Source: a virus. From it: a DNA stretch of 30,264 nucleotides. Positions 19,556 through 26,655 of the stretch are shown one piece after another. The notes under the pieces are model-generated. The model ran no database searches. It had not been told where the DNA came from and saw only the letters and a program-made list of their open reading frames with translations. Position numbers and translations under genes: made by a program. Position 1 is the stretch's first letter, and each line of letters opens with the position of its first letter. The DNA lies in IMG/VR virus record IMGVR_UViG_3300028189_000043, positions 1-30,264 of that record; one strand, given 5' to 3'.

Positions 19556-19561
19556 TCTTTT

Positions 19562-19918
19562 TTATGCCTCCTTCTTCTTCTTAGATTTAACCTTCTTCGA
19601 GTCGCAGAACTCTATTGAGGTCGCGATGACTTCGGTTATCCACCGTGTGTCTCCTTTGACCTCGTATGTTCTGGTTTCCAAGCGGCCTTGAACGCAGATC
19701 TTTGACCCTTTGCCCACGTACTTCTTGCAGGCGGTGGCCAACGGTCCCCACGCAATTACTCTGTGCCACTGCGTAGTTTCAACGAGCTTACCTTTCTTAT
19801 CGGTATACTTGCTGTTGGTTGCCAATGTGATGGTAACCTTCTTTGACCCTGACTCGAACTTCTTGACCTCAGGTTTCTTACCTGTGTGACCAAGCAATGT
19901 AACTGTATTGATGCTCAT
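19562..19918 (-). CDS. ssb: Single-stranded DNA-binding protein
   Basis: I start at ATG 19918 (MSINTVTLLGHTGKKPEVKK), preceded by AGGAG and AAGGA; an outer TTG at 19951 adds 11 residues with no support. The 118-aa product is a bacterial-type OB fold: VTITLATNSKY, TTQWHRVIAWG, CKKYVGKGSKICVQGRLETRTY. The usual acidic DDDIPF tip is missing; instead the protein ends in KKVKSKKKKEA, which is basic. It coats ssDNA for the PrimPol, PolA and recombination enzymes. It is first in the minus block, with its own promoter-like box and terminator. Confidence 0.93.
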   Translation of the reverse strand: MSINTVTLLGHTGKKPEVKKFESGSKKVTITLATNSKYTDKKGKLVETTQWHRVIAWGPLATACKKYVGKGSKICVQGRLETRTYEVKGDTRWITEVIATSIEFCDSKKVKSKKKKEA

Positions 19919-19947
19919 GTCCTTACTCCTATTTAATGTGCGTAATT

Positions 19948-19965
19948 GCAATCAATATAGCCGAG
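19948..19965 (-). promoter_or_regulatory. Promoter-like box, copy 1 (SSB)
   Basis: On the minus strand CTCGGCTATATTGATTGC stands ~30 nt upstream of the SSB ATG. The same box is found before the 62-aa membrane gene. No good -35 hexamer is visible, so a phage-specific activator or polymerase may be involved. Confidence 0.5.
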
Positions 19966-19999
19966 CTCGAGACGGCCTGGGCTTGGCCGTCATCGAGCT
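19964..19999. promoter_or_regulatory. Hairpin/operator in the divergent control region
   Basis: AGCTCGA-g-ACGGCC pairs with GGCCGT-ca-TCGAGCT around a 7-nt loop, a 13-bp interrupted stem. It abuts the SSB promoter-like box. A GC-rich CCCC/GGGG run followed by five T (20016-20033) lies just beyond and may help stop plus-sense transcription. Its role as an operator is inferred. Confidence 0.5.
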
Positions 20000-20094
20000 A
20001 GAAAACCATTTCGAAGCCCCGGGGGGCCCCTTTTTATTTCTCAAACCCGAAGGGGGACGGCAGGAACCTCGCGGTTGAGCCATTTTAAAACGTT

Positions 20095-20129
20095 ACAGCC
20101 CCAACACAGCCCCACTTAATACAGCCCCA
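20095..20129 (+). promoter_or_regulatory. Three ACAGCCCCA sites upstream of the late operon
   Basis: ACAGCCCCA occurs at 20095-20103, 20106-20114 and 20121-20129, about 50-85 nt before the endolysin ATG. Only weak -10-like sequences (TATGTT, TAGTAT around 20141-20150) follow and no -35 is visible, which fits activator-dependent late transcription. The same nonamer recurs at six places on the minus strand. Confidence 0.5.
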
Positions 20130-20179
20130 AGGCTCTAAGTATGTTAGTATCTAGGTACCAGAGTTATTAAGGAGGTAAT

Positions 20180-20536
20180 ATGAGTCGTCTTAGCCCTCAC
20201 TTCCAGAGGTCAGAGTTCGAGTGCCCTTGTGGACTGTGCAACACTGATCCTGTAGTTGACCATACTTTAATCGAAGTATTGGAGGACGTAAGAACCCATT
20301 TCGACAAGAGCATCACCGTGACTAGCGGGACTCGGTGCATATACCATAATATATCCGTAGGAGGGAGCGAGGAGTCCCAGCACCTAACCGGACGGGCGGC
20401 GGACATCATCGTACGGTCTCGGGCCCCGCATGAAATAGTCGAGTACCTAGACAATAAGTACCCAAATACCCTCGGGATCGGTTCGTACGCTACTTTCACG
20501 CATGTGGATAGTCGCACTAAACGAGCGAGGTGGTGA
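20180..20536 (+). CDS. Endolysin, M15-type L,D/D,D-peptidase
   Basis: 118 aa, a single catalytic domain of the peptidase M15 (D-Ala-D-Ala carboxypeptidase-like) family. T-S-G-T-R52 is followed by S-Q-H68-L-T-G-R-A-A-D75 and T-H108-V-D; H68, D75 and H108 are the expected zinc ligands. It cleaves peptidoglycan peptides at lysis. No signal peptide is present, so release would need a holin or another route, and no clear holin gene adjoins it. The first late gene, with a perfect AAGGAGG. Confidence 0.88.
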   Translation: MSRLSPHFQRSEFECPCGLCNTDPVVDHTLIEVLEDVRTHFDKSITVTSGTRCIYHNISVGGSEESQHLTGRAADIIVRSRAPHEIVEYLDNKYPNTLGIGSYATFTHVDSRTKRARW

Positions 20537-21177
20537 TGGACCAGTATCACGCAGGCATGAACCCTGGTGGGCTGATGAGCCAGGTAGATTCTCAACGCCA
20601 GATGAACACCAAGCGGATAAATGACTCTATACAGCGTAACAAGGCAAAATATTCCCTACTTAAGGGGGTAAATGTAGAAGGACGGTTCAACGATCCGGCG
20701 ATACAGCTGCATGGTGGGGCACTAGAGACGCAGCCGCCCGGCGCTACGGACGAAGAAGGTAAGTTGATTAACTCGACGGATCACTACATCATTAACGTAG
20801 GCGATCTAAACGACCCACGTATAGCAGGTAATTTAGACAACGCTATTTTAGGTGACTTGCTGCATACGATAAGGGGTAACCCTGAGTGGGCTAAGATGAC
20901 CAATGATGTGTACGCACTCAGGGATGAGGAACAGAAGGCCATCGATATGAATGCTTACGGGAGTATGGTCGAAGACCGTTACGGCGGGGACTTTAAGCGC
21001 TACCCCCTATCGCAGTTCGAGGATTTCCACCGGAAAGATGCTTACACACGTTCGGTAATCGCGCCGGATAATAACGCGGAGAATTGGACGAATGGCGAGC
21101 AGAAAACATACATAGAGAAACACATGATCCCTTATTTGAAGGGAGTGATGGAGGACCATGCAGGCGGAGGACGATGA
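20536..21177 (+). CDS. Unknown 213-aa protein between endolysin and terminase
   Basis: The start is taken as ATG 20536, a TGATG overlap with the endolysin stop; a GTG two codons earlier is in frame. 213 aa, acidic. Segments of note are GMNPGGLMSQVDSQRQMNT at the N-terminus, TDHYIINVGDLNDPRIAG, then a helix around GDLLHTIRGNPEWAKMT and a C-terminal KTYIEKHMIPYLKGV. No family is recognised, and there is no membrane span. Its position suggests a packaging-linked or virion-associated role, which is inference. Confidence 0.72.
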   Translation: MDQYHAGMNPGGLMSQVDSQRQMNTKRINDSIQRNKAKYSLLKGVNVEGRFNDPAIQLHGGALETQPPGATDEEGKLINSTDHYIINVGDLNDPRIAGNLDNAILGDLLHTIRGNPEWAKMTNDVYALRDEEQKAIDMNAYGSMVEDRYGGDFKRYPLSQFEDFHRKDAYTRSVIAPDNNAENWTNGEQKTYIEKHMIPYLKGVMEDHAGGGR

Positions 21178-21412
21178 AATAAGGTGGCTGGAGCGATACC
21201 CGTGGTACTTAGATTTAAGCGCTAAGCGCCGAGATTGGGTCAATAGGTTCGTAGCGGAGGTGTCTCCTGAGGTTTTTGTAGGTATGAAGGACGTGCAATT
21301 GGCCATACAGGGCAATGATTTTTCACTATTGGCGGAGCTCATAGTAGCGTATGACGAGGTAAGCCAGCATTTAATAGCGGAGTTAAGTACAGATGACGAA
21401 GCCTTTGACTAA
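21158..21412 (+). CDS. Small acidic unknown protein (84 aa)
   Basis: 84 aa, acidic and helical: IRWLERYPWYLDLSAKRRDW then a long amphipathic region, ending in EDEAFD-like acidic residues. GGAGG stands close to the ATG, and the gene overlaps its neighbours by ~20 nt at both ends. It lies directly before the putative small terminase and may be an accessory packaging protein; no family is recognised. Confidence 0.68.
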   Translation: MQAEDDEIRWLERYPWYLDLSAKRRDWVNRFVAEVSPEVFVGMKDVQLAIQGNDFSLLAELIVAYDEVSQHLIAELSTDDEAFD

Positions 21413-22058
21413 GGACGCCGAGGCTTATAGGAAGAGAAAGCAGGTAGAGGCGGCTGATAGATCACCCGAAGAGAGGGCTAAAAACGCAGGGAAACCAGGG
21501 TATACGAAGTTCGGCGTTAAGCGGAGAAGTTCAGGTAATCAGTGGGCTAAAGGTATAGATCCGGTTTTACGCGCGGAGAAGCGGACTCAGAAGCGGGTCG
21601 AAGAACAGATTACAGAAAAGAAAGAGGAGAGACGTAAACGAAACAACGCGAATAACTATAAGTACCTAGCTAGTATGACTAAGTTAGCTAAGAAGGCACG
21701 TCATGGGCTACCCAAAGGGCCCGGCAGTATCGCAAAAAGGGATATAATGGAAGCTAAAGATAAAGAACAACGCGCTAAGATCGCTACTGTAGGGGTGATG
21801 AAGTCACCGGAAGAAATACAGGCGTTATTAGTGGAGTTAGAGTGCGACCCTATAGCGCGCATGGCGGCTATCGCTCAGCGGGCAGAAAACGCGGGGGAAT
21901 TAACCGTGGCGTCAAATTTATATAAGGAATTGGCCCAGTATGCAGCCCCTAAAAGGAAAGCTGCTGAGCCAAAGGTTGTTAAGGACAAGAACCTATTATC
22001 TATGAGCGAGGAGGAACTATTAGCAGAAATAGCTCGTTTGGAGGCATCCGTTGGCTGA
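21393..22058 (+). CDS. Putative small terminase subunit
   Basis: 221 aa. A very basic first half (residues ~1-110, many KR clusters) is followed by CDPIARMAAIAQRAENAG and LYKELAQYAAPKRKAAE, a helical motif I associate with small-terminase-like phage proteins, and a C-terminal Glu/Leu helix (SEEELLAEIARLEAS). The gene lies immediately upstream of the large terminase and overlaps it by 8 nt. The basic arm would suit DNA recognition at the packaging site. Assignment rests on motif and position. Confidence 0.6.
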   Translation: MTKPLTKDAEAYRKRKQVEAADRSPEERAKNAGKPGYTKFGVKRRSSGNQWAKGIDPVLRAEKRTQKRVEEQITEKKEERRKRNNANNYKYLASMTKLAKKARHGLPKGPGSIAKRDIMEAKDKEQRAKIATVGVMKSPEEIQALLVELECDPIARMAAIAQRAENAGELTVASNLYKELAQYAAPKRKAAEPKVVKDKNLLSMSEEELLAEIARLEASVG

Positions 22059-23487
22059 ATCATTGAAGATTTTACAGGAGCGGATACGTGTACTTAAGGA
22101 ATTAGAGGCACGGAAAAAGGAAGCTCAGAACACGTACGTACCATATGAAAGACAAGCAGACTTTCATACCAGGGGCGTTGAGTTCGCAGAGCGGTGCCTA
22201 ATGGCAGGGAATCAGACAGGTAAAACATATAGCGGGGCCATGGAGTGTTACTTCCACTTGAGTGGTAATTACCCAGAGTGGTGGAGAGGGCTTAAATTCA
22301 GTAAAGCCCCGGTTATATGGGTCGGTGGCGACACCGGTGAGACGATAAGGGATACGACTCAGCGCCTGTTACTCGATAGACCAGGGAAGCTGCAAGAAGA
22401 TAGTTACGTAGGGATCCTCCCTAAACGGATTATCATCGGAGACCCTAAGCCAGCCTTAGGGACTCCGAACCTATTTGACCACGTCAAGGTTAGACATACT
22501 ACCGGTGCGATCAGTTACTGTTACTTTAAAGCTTACGCTAAAGGCAGGCCGAAGTGGCAGGGCGAAACCATCGATCTAGTCTGGTTTGACGAGGAACCAC
22601 CCGAGGAGCTGTATGCGGAGGGTCTAACGCGGACCAACCGAGGACAGATCGGGCAGCGAGCTATTCTAACGTTTACACCGCTATTAGGTATGAGTAACGT
22701 AGTAGCTAAATTTCTACAGAACCCATCTCCGGCGCAGGATGTAGTCAAGATGACTATCGATGATGTCGGGCATTATACGCAGAAAGAGCGGGAGTCCATC
22801 GTAGCGTCGTACTTAGAACACGAGCGCGAAGCACGAGCTAAAGGGATACCTATCATGGGTTCCGGGCGCGTTTTCCCGGTTACCGAGGCTAGTATAATCG
22901 AGGACCCCCTTCAGATGAAGGAGTTACCAGGGTGGTGGAAACAGATCGCGGGGATAGATTTCGGGTGGCAGCATCCGTCAGCCGCGGTGCTGATTCTCTA
23001 TGATCCGGAGAACGACGTCGTGCATGTGCACGCGTGTCATCGGGCGAAGGAAGCTACGCCCATAGTATTCGCGGGAGCTGTTAGGAGCTGGGGCGACGTA
23101 CCATTTTCCTGGCCTCATGACGGATTACAACACGATAAAGGGTCGGGTAAGACATTATCCGAGCAGTATAAGGATTGCGGACTTAATATGTTGAGGGATC
23201 GAGCCCAGAATCAGGATAAGAGTTATGGGCTGGAAGCAGGGCTTATGGACATGCTAGACAGGATGCAGACAGGGAGGTTTAAAGTTTCTAGTATGTTAGG
23301 AACTTGGTGGGAAGAATTTAGGATCTACCATCGTAAAAATGGGGTCGTAGTAAAAGAAAGAGACGACGTGATGGCGGCTACGCGATATGGCATAATGATG
23401 CTGAGGTATGCGAAGCCCCTCGTACCGCCGAATGCTAGGTACCCGATTACACCTAAAATTATTGCAGATACAACTATAGGCTACTAA
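22051..23487 (+). CDS. terL: Large terminase subunit (P22/Sf6-like)
   Basis: 478 aa. The initiation codon is TTG at 22051, with GGAGG 6 nt upstream inside the small-terminase gene. The ATPase has Walker A G53-NQTGKT59 and Walker B IDLVWFD180-E-E. The RNase H-type nuclease starts at G-I-D303-F-G-W and ends with the Asp of ERDDVMAATRYG (~446). The HLSGNYPEWWRG segment after Walker A is typical of P22-type terminases, which package by headful. The motor binds the portal encoded next. TTG initiation may keep the level low. Confidence 0.95.
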   Translation: MAESLKILQERIRVLKELEARKKEAQNTYVPYERQADFHTRGVEFAERCLMAGNQTGKTYSGAMECYFHLSGNYPEWWRGLKFSKAPVIWVGGDTGETIRDTTQRLLLDRPGKLQEDSYVGILPKRIIIGDPKPALGTPNLFDHVKVRHTTGAISYCYFKAYAKGRPKWQGETIDLVWFDEEPPEELYAEGLTRTNRGQIGQRAILTFTPLLGMSNVVAKFLQNPSPAQDVVKMTIDDVGHYTQKERESIVASYLEHEREARAKGIPIMGSGRVFPVTEASIIEDPLQMKELPGWWKQIAGIDFGWQHPSAAVLILYDPENDVVHVHACHRAKEATPIVFAGAVRSWGDVPFSWPHDGLQHDKGSGKTLSEQYKDCGLNMLRDRAQNQDKSYGLEAGLMDMLDRMQTGRFKVSSMLGTWWEEFRIYHRKNGVVVKERDDVMAATRYGIMMLRYAKPLVPPNARYPITPKIIADTTIGY

Positions 23488-25530
23488 ATGCAGGAACAAC
23501 CGGAACAAAATGAGGAGCGGATTCAGCTCCTAGGATATAGTTTAGCGAAATTAGCAGAAGAGCAGGTCGGTATACGGCGCGTGGTAGAGGACCGCTGGCT
23601 AAACGATCTCGAGCGGTTTATGGGGCAGTACGACGCCGCAACCGCTTCTAGACTATCGGCTACGGGCGGCAGTAAGGCGTTCGTTAATTTAACGAGAGCT
23701 AAAACAGCGGTGGCGGAAGCGCGGTTGTCCGACATGCTGTTCCCTAGCGACGATAAGAATTGGGGGATCCAACCTACTCCAGTGCCAGAGTTATCTAAAA
23801 TGGCGCAAGATCCAGGCCAGGCGCGTAGCTCCCAGGGCGTACTGGTCAATGACGACGAGGGTAACCCGGTTCGTAATATGGACTTAGCGAGCGAGGCTAT
23901 GGACGACGCGACGGAACGAAGTCGTGCGATGGAGAAAGAGATAAACGACCAGCTCGTAGAAGCTAGGTACCACGCTATAATGAGGGACGTCATACACGAT
24001 GGGTGTGTATTCGGCACCGGTATCGTTAAGGCACCTATTATATTAGCAAGGCAGCGTAAAAGCTGGAAGGATCAAGGCCAGGGAGTACACACCATGGATA
24101 TGGTGGATGAGTACCGGCCAGGGGTAGAGAAGATCAACATATGGGATTTCTTTCCCGACATGGCGGCTACGCACATAGATGAAGCTAACTTTATATTTGA
24201 GCGGCGCTATATTTCCAAGAAACAACTGATCGGACTAGCGCAGAACCCTGGGTATTTACCGGAGCAGATCCGGTTAGTGATCAAGAATACATCTAAAGAA
24301 GACGCGTCAGGTTCTACCCACGTCGCTAGGCTTAGGACATTATCAGGGTTAGCTACAGATCTGACTCAAGGCCGATACGAGCTGTGGGAATATCACGGCC
24401 CTCTAGATAAAGAAGATCTGGCTTGCTGCGGCTATGAGATAGACGAGGAAGAGGATGAGCTGAGTGTTAATGAGGCGGTCGTAACATTCGTCAATAATAT
24501 AGTGATTAAGGCTGATATTAATCCAATGGAGACTCAAGACAGGCCTTATTCGGTATTCAATTATGAGACTGACGATACTAGTTTGTTCGGGTTCGGGATT
24601 CCACATTTAGTTAGACATGAGCAACGTATAGCTAACGCGTCCTGGCGGATGGCGCTCGATAACGCGGCTCTGACTACTGGAGGACAGATCGTACTCAACC
24701 GAGAAGTACTGATTCCCGATGATGGGAATTGGTCTATTCGTCCGCGTAAGACTTGGCACGTAACCGACCCGACAGTTGATGTGCGAGCGGCGTTCCACAC
24801 TCACGAGACCAGTTCTCACCTGGATGAACTGCTCGCTATTTATAATATGGCCAGGAATATGGCGGACGACGTTACGACGCTGCCGATGCTCGCGCAAGGT
24901 GAGATGGGCGGGGCACCGGATACAGCGAGCGGCATGAGCATGCTGCTTAACTCTTCGAACGTAGTACTTAGACGTGTAGTGAAGAGTTTCGATGACGATG
25001 TAACCGCGCCATTGATAACACGGTTCTACGACTGGAATATGCAGTTCAACCCTAAAGAGTCCATCAAAGGAGACTTTGAGGTCGACGCGCGCGGTAGTTC
25101 AACGCTACTGGTTAAAGAAACTCAGACCCAAGCACTGATTACTATGATGCAGCTGGCTGAATCCCCGGTATTCGGGCCGTTAGTTAAGTCAGCGGAGCTG
25201 TTTAGGAAAGTGGCGCAGGCTCAACACATTACTCCGAACGACGTGATTGTCTCAGACGAGGAGATTAAAGCGATGGAGGCGCAGGCGGCCGAACAGGCTG
25301 AGGAGCCCGATCCGGAGTTATTACTTAAGGAAAAAGAGATCGAGGTTAAGTTGGAGATAGCTAGGATGAACGCGCAGGTGGAAATGGCCAAAATAGCGGC
25401 GCAGACTGACTCCAGTATGGCTCAGGTGGAGTCTAATATGGCGAAAGCACAGCTTACGGAGGACAATAAGGCCAATATACACATGTCAGAATTGGATTAC
25501 GCTAAGAAGAACGAGGGTAAAGGAATATGA
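23488..25530 (+). CDS. Portal protein
   Basis: 680 aa, directly after terL with no gap. The N-terminal LSDMLFPSDDKNWGIQPTP segment, a central NIWDFFPDM region, and MARNMADDVTTLPMLAQGEM, where portals carry their tunnel helices, fit large podovirus portals. The last ~70 residues (from ~610) form a long charged coiled coil (KEKEIEVKLEIARMNAQVEM), the usual C-terminal crown or barrel. As a dodecamer it nucleates head assembly and is the DNA channel for terminase. Size and gene order support the call. Confidence 0.9.
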   Translation: MQEQPEQNEERIQLLGYSLAKLAEEQVGIRRVVEDRWLNDLERFMGQYDAATASRLSATGGSKAFVNLTRAKTAVAEARLSDMLFPSDDKNWGIQPTPVPELSKMAQDPGQARSSQGVLVNDDEGNPVRNMDLASEAMDDATERSRAMEKEINDQLVEARYHAIMRDVIHDGCVFGTGIVKAPIILARQRKSWKDQGQGVHTMDMVDEYRPGVEKINIWDFFPDMAATHIDEANFIFERRYISKKQLIGLAQNPGYLPEQIRLVIKNTSKEDASGSTHVARLRTLSGLATDLTQGRYELWEYHGPLDKEDLACCGYEIDEEEDELSVNEAVVTFVNNIVIKADINPMETQDRPYSVFNYETDDTSLFGFGIPHLVRHEQRIANASWRMALDNAALTTGGQIVLNREVLIPDDGNWSIRPRKTWHVTDPTVDVRAAFHTHETSSHLDELLAIYNMARNMADDVTTLPMLAQGEMGGAPDTASGMSMLLNSSNVVLRRVVKSFDDDVTAPLITRFYDWNMQFNPKESIKGDFEVDARGSSTLLVKETQTQALITMMQLAESPVFGPLVKSAELFRKVAQAQHITPNDVIVSDEEIKAMEAQAAEQAEEPDPELLLKEKEIEVKLEIARMNAQVEMAKIAAQTDSSMAQVESNMAKAQLTEDNKANIHMSELDYAKKNEGKGI

Positions 25531-25733
25531 TCGACGAGAGCTCACCTACGTGGAGTGCAGTGCATACGCATGTTAATAAGGATTTGGCTAAGCTGCAGTG
25601 GGCGCTTGAAAACCCTAAAACTTCGTATGATGATACTCAATTTTACAGGGGGAAGGTACACGCTTTGAAAAGTATACTTAAGTACCCCGCATCCGAGCAG
25701 TTTACTGTCGACGATAGCGGGCAAATAAAATAA
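25527..25733 (+). CDS. Small head-region protein (68 aa)
   Basis: 68 aa; the ATG overlaps the portal TGA. The pattern W-x-x-V-x-x-x-V-x-x-x-L followed by an R-G-K-V-x-A-L-K-S-I-L-K helix is common to short helical proteins encoded between portal and scaffold in phages, whose role is not established. No Cys and no membrane span. Position suggests assembly or connector help. Confidence 0.68.
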   Translation: MIDESSPTWSAVHTHVNKDLAKLQWALENPKTSYDDTQFYRGKVHALKSILKYPASEQFTVDDSGQIK

Positions 25734-25743
25734 GGAGCATATG

Positions 25744-26505
25744 ATGGAAGAAGAATTTGAGCAGGGATTCGCAGATGCAGTTAATGGGGAACCGGAAGTA
25801 CAGACCGAAGAGCTTGTAGCCGAAGAGTCTGAAGAGCCTGTAGCCGAAGAGTCTGAAGAGCCTGTAGCCGAAGAGTCTGAAGAGCCTGTAGCCGAAGAGT
25901 ATGAGAATGTTCAGGCCCGAGTGGTGGAAGTGGAACATCAAGCGGACTCTGATAGCGGGCGTGTATCCGCGCTGTCTCGTAAGTTGTACGAAACTAGACA
26001 AGGAATGCCTACAGCGCTAACTGAGGGGAGTCCGGAACATACGTTTGATAAATGGAACACTTTAAAGGAAGAGTATCCTGATATCGCAGGGGGTACAGCC
26101 GAAAAATTAGGGGAGTTAGAGGCTCGAGTTGAGCGCATGGTGGAGGATCGGTTAGCTCCTATCCGAGAAATGGAAGAACAACGGTACATTGATAGTCAGG
26201 TAGCGCAAGTGAAAGGAGCGTACCCGGATTGGCAGGATACCGTCCATAGCGATGATTTTAGTGGTTGGTTAGGTAAACAACCGTTAAAAGTGCAGGATTT
26301 GAAGGGATCCATGGAATCAGAGGATTACATTTATCTTTTGAAGTGTTATAATGCAGATAAGTCAGAGCAAGTCGAAGAGATACGATCTTCTCGCGCGAGC
26401 ACGCTAAAGAGTAATGTAGCGGTTCCGAAGAGGGGTCCATCCAGGCCACCAGGTCCACCTGATGACTTCGAATCCGCATTCGCGTATTACGCGCAGAAGG
26501 ATTAG
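25744..26505 (+). CDS. Scaffold protein
   Basis: Of two adjacent ATGs I prefer 25744, which gives AAGGAG a better spacing. The ~253-aa product is highly acidic in its first 60 residues because of three exact copies of an 8-residue VAEESEEP unit, then helical (LGELEARVERMVEDRLAPI), and ends with basic and Pro-rich segments (VPKRGPSRPPGPPDD) that could contact the capsid protein. The location between portal and major capsid, charge and helix content fit an internal scaffold. No protease motif is seen. Confidence 0.82.
   Translation: MEEEFEQGFADAVNGEPEVQTEELVAEESEEPVAEESEEPVAEESEEPVAEEYENVQARVVEVEHQADSDSGRVSALSRKLYETRQGMPTALTEGSPEHTFDKWNTLKEEYPDIAGGTAEKLGELEARVERMVEDRLAPIREMEEQRYIDSQVAQVKGAYPDWQDTVHSDDFSGWLGKQPLKVQDLKGSMESEDYIYLLKCYNADKSEQVEEIRSSRASTLKSNVAVPKRGPSRPPGPPDDFESAFAYYAQKD
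25816..25887 (+). repeat. Three exact 24-bp in-frame repeats
   Basis: GTAGCCGAAGAGTCTGAAGA plus GCCT repeats at 25816-25839, 25840-25863 and 25864-25887 without mismatch, then a partial unit. It encodes the acidic VAEESEEP octapeptides of the scaffold. Exact identity at wobble positions implies recent expansion. Confidence 0.92.
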
Positions 26506-26655
26506 ATTTGCTAGGTACGAGTTAGGTCCCTTTATTGCGGCTTAACTCCTCTGCCACGATACTGAAGTAGTACGACGGTCTAGCAGAATGCCAGCCCCTC
26601 GTTAAGAGAGCTTCGAAGAATATATTCGTTTATCTTTTAACCAAGAGGAGCCATC
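26506..26655 (+). promoter_or_regulatory. Intergenic control region before the capsid gene
   Basis: No gene is seen in these 150 bp. It holds an 8-bp hairpin with one G-U pair (26519-26526 with 26541-26548) and a perfect 10-bp palindrome GAATATATTC (26618-26627) ~30 nt before the capsid ATG. This could supply a -10-like element or operator. AAGAGGAG then precedes the capsid start. A separate promoter for capsid production is plausible. Confidence 0.45.

Noticed and set aside
20016-20033. Intrinsic terminator from the CCCC-GGGGGG-CCCC run followed by T5
   Set aside because: GC blocks abut with too little loop for a stable hairpin; mentioned only as a possible aid, not called as a terminator.
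20197-20595. Minus-strand 132-codon frame over the endolysin
   Set aside because: Antisense to an endolysin with intact zinc ligands; no ribosome site or coupling.
23523-24017. 164-codon minus frame inside the portal gene
   Set aside because: Antisense shadow of the portal; no start signals and low-complexity Ser composition.
25702-26001. Minus-strand frame with repeated LFGYRLFR units
   Set aside because: It is the complement of the scaffold's 24-bp repeats; the repeat explains the periodicity.
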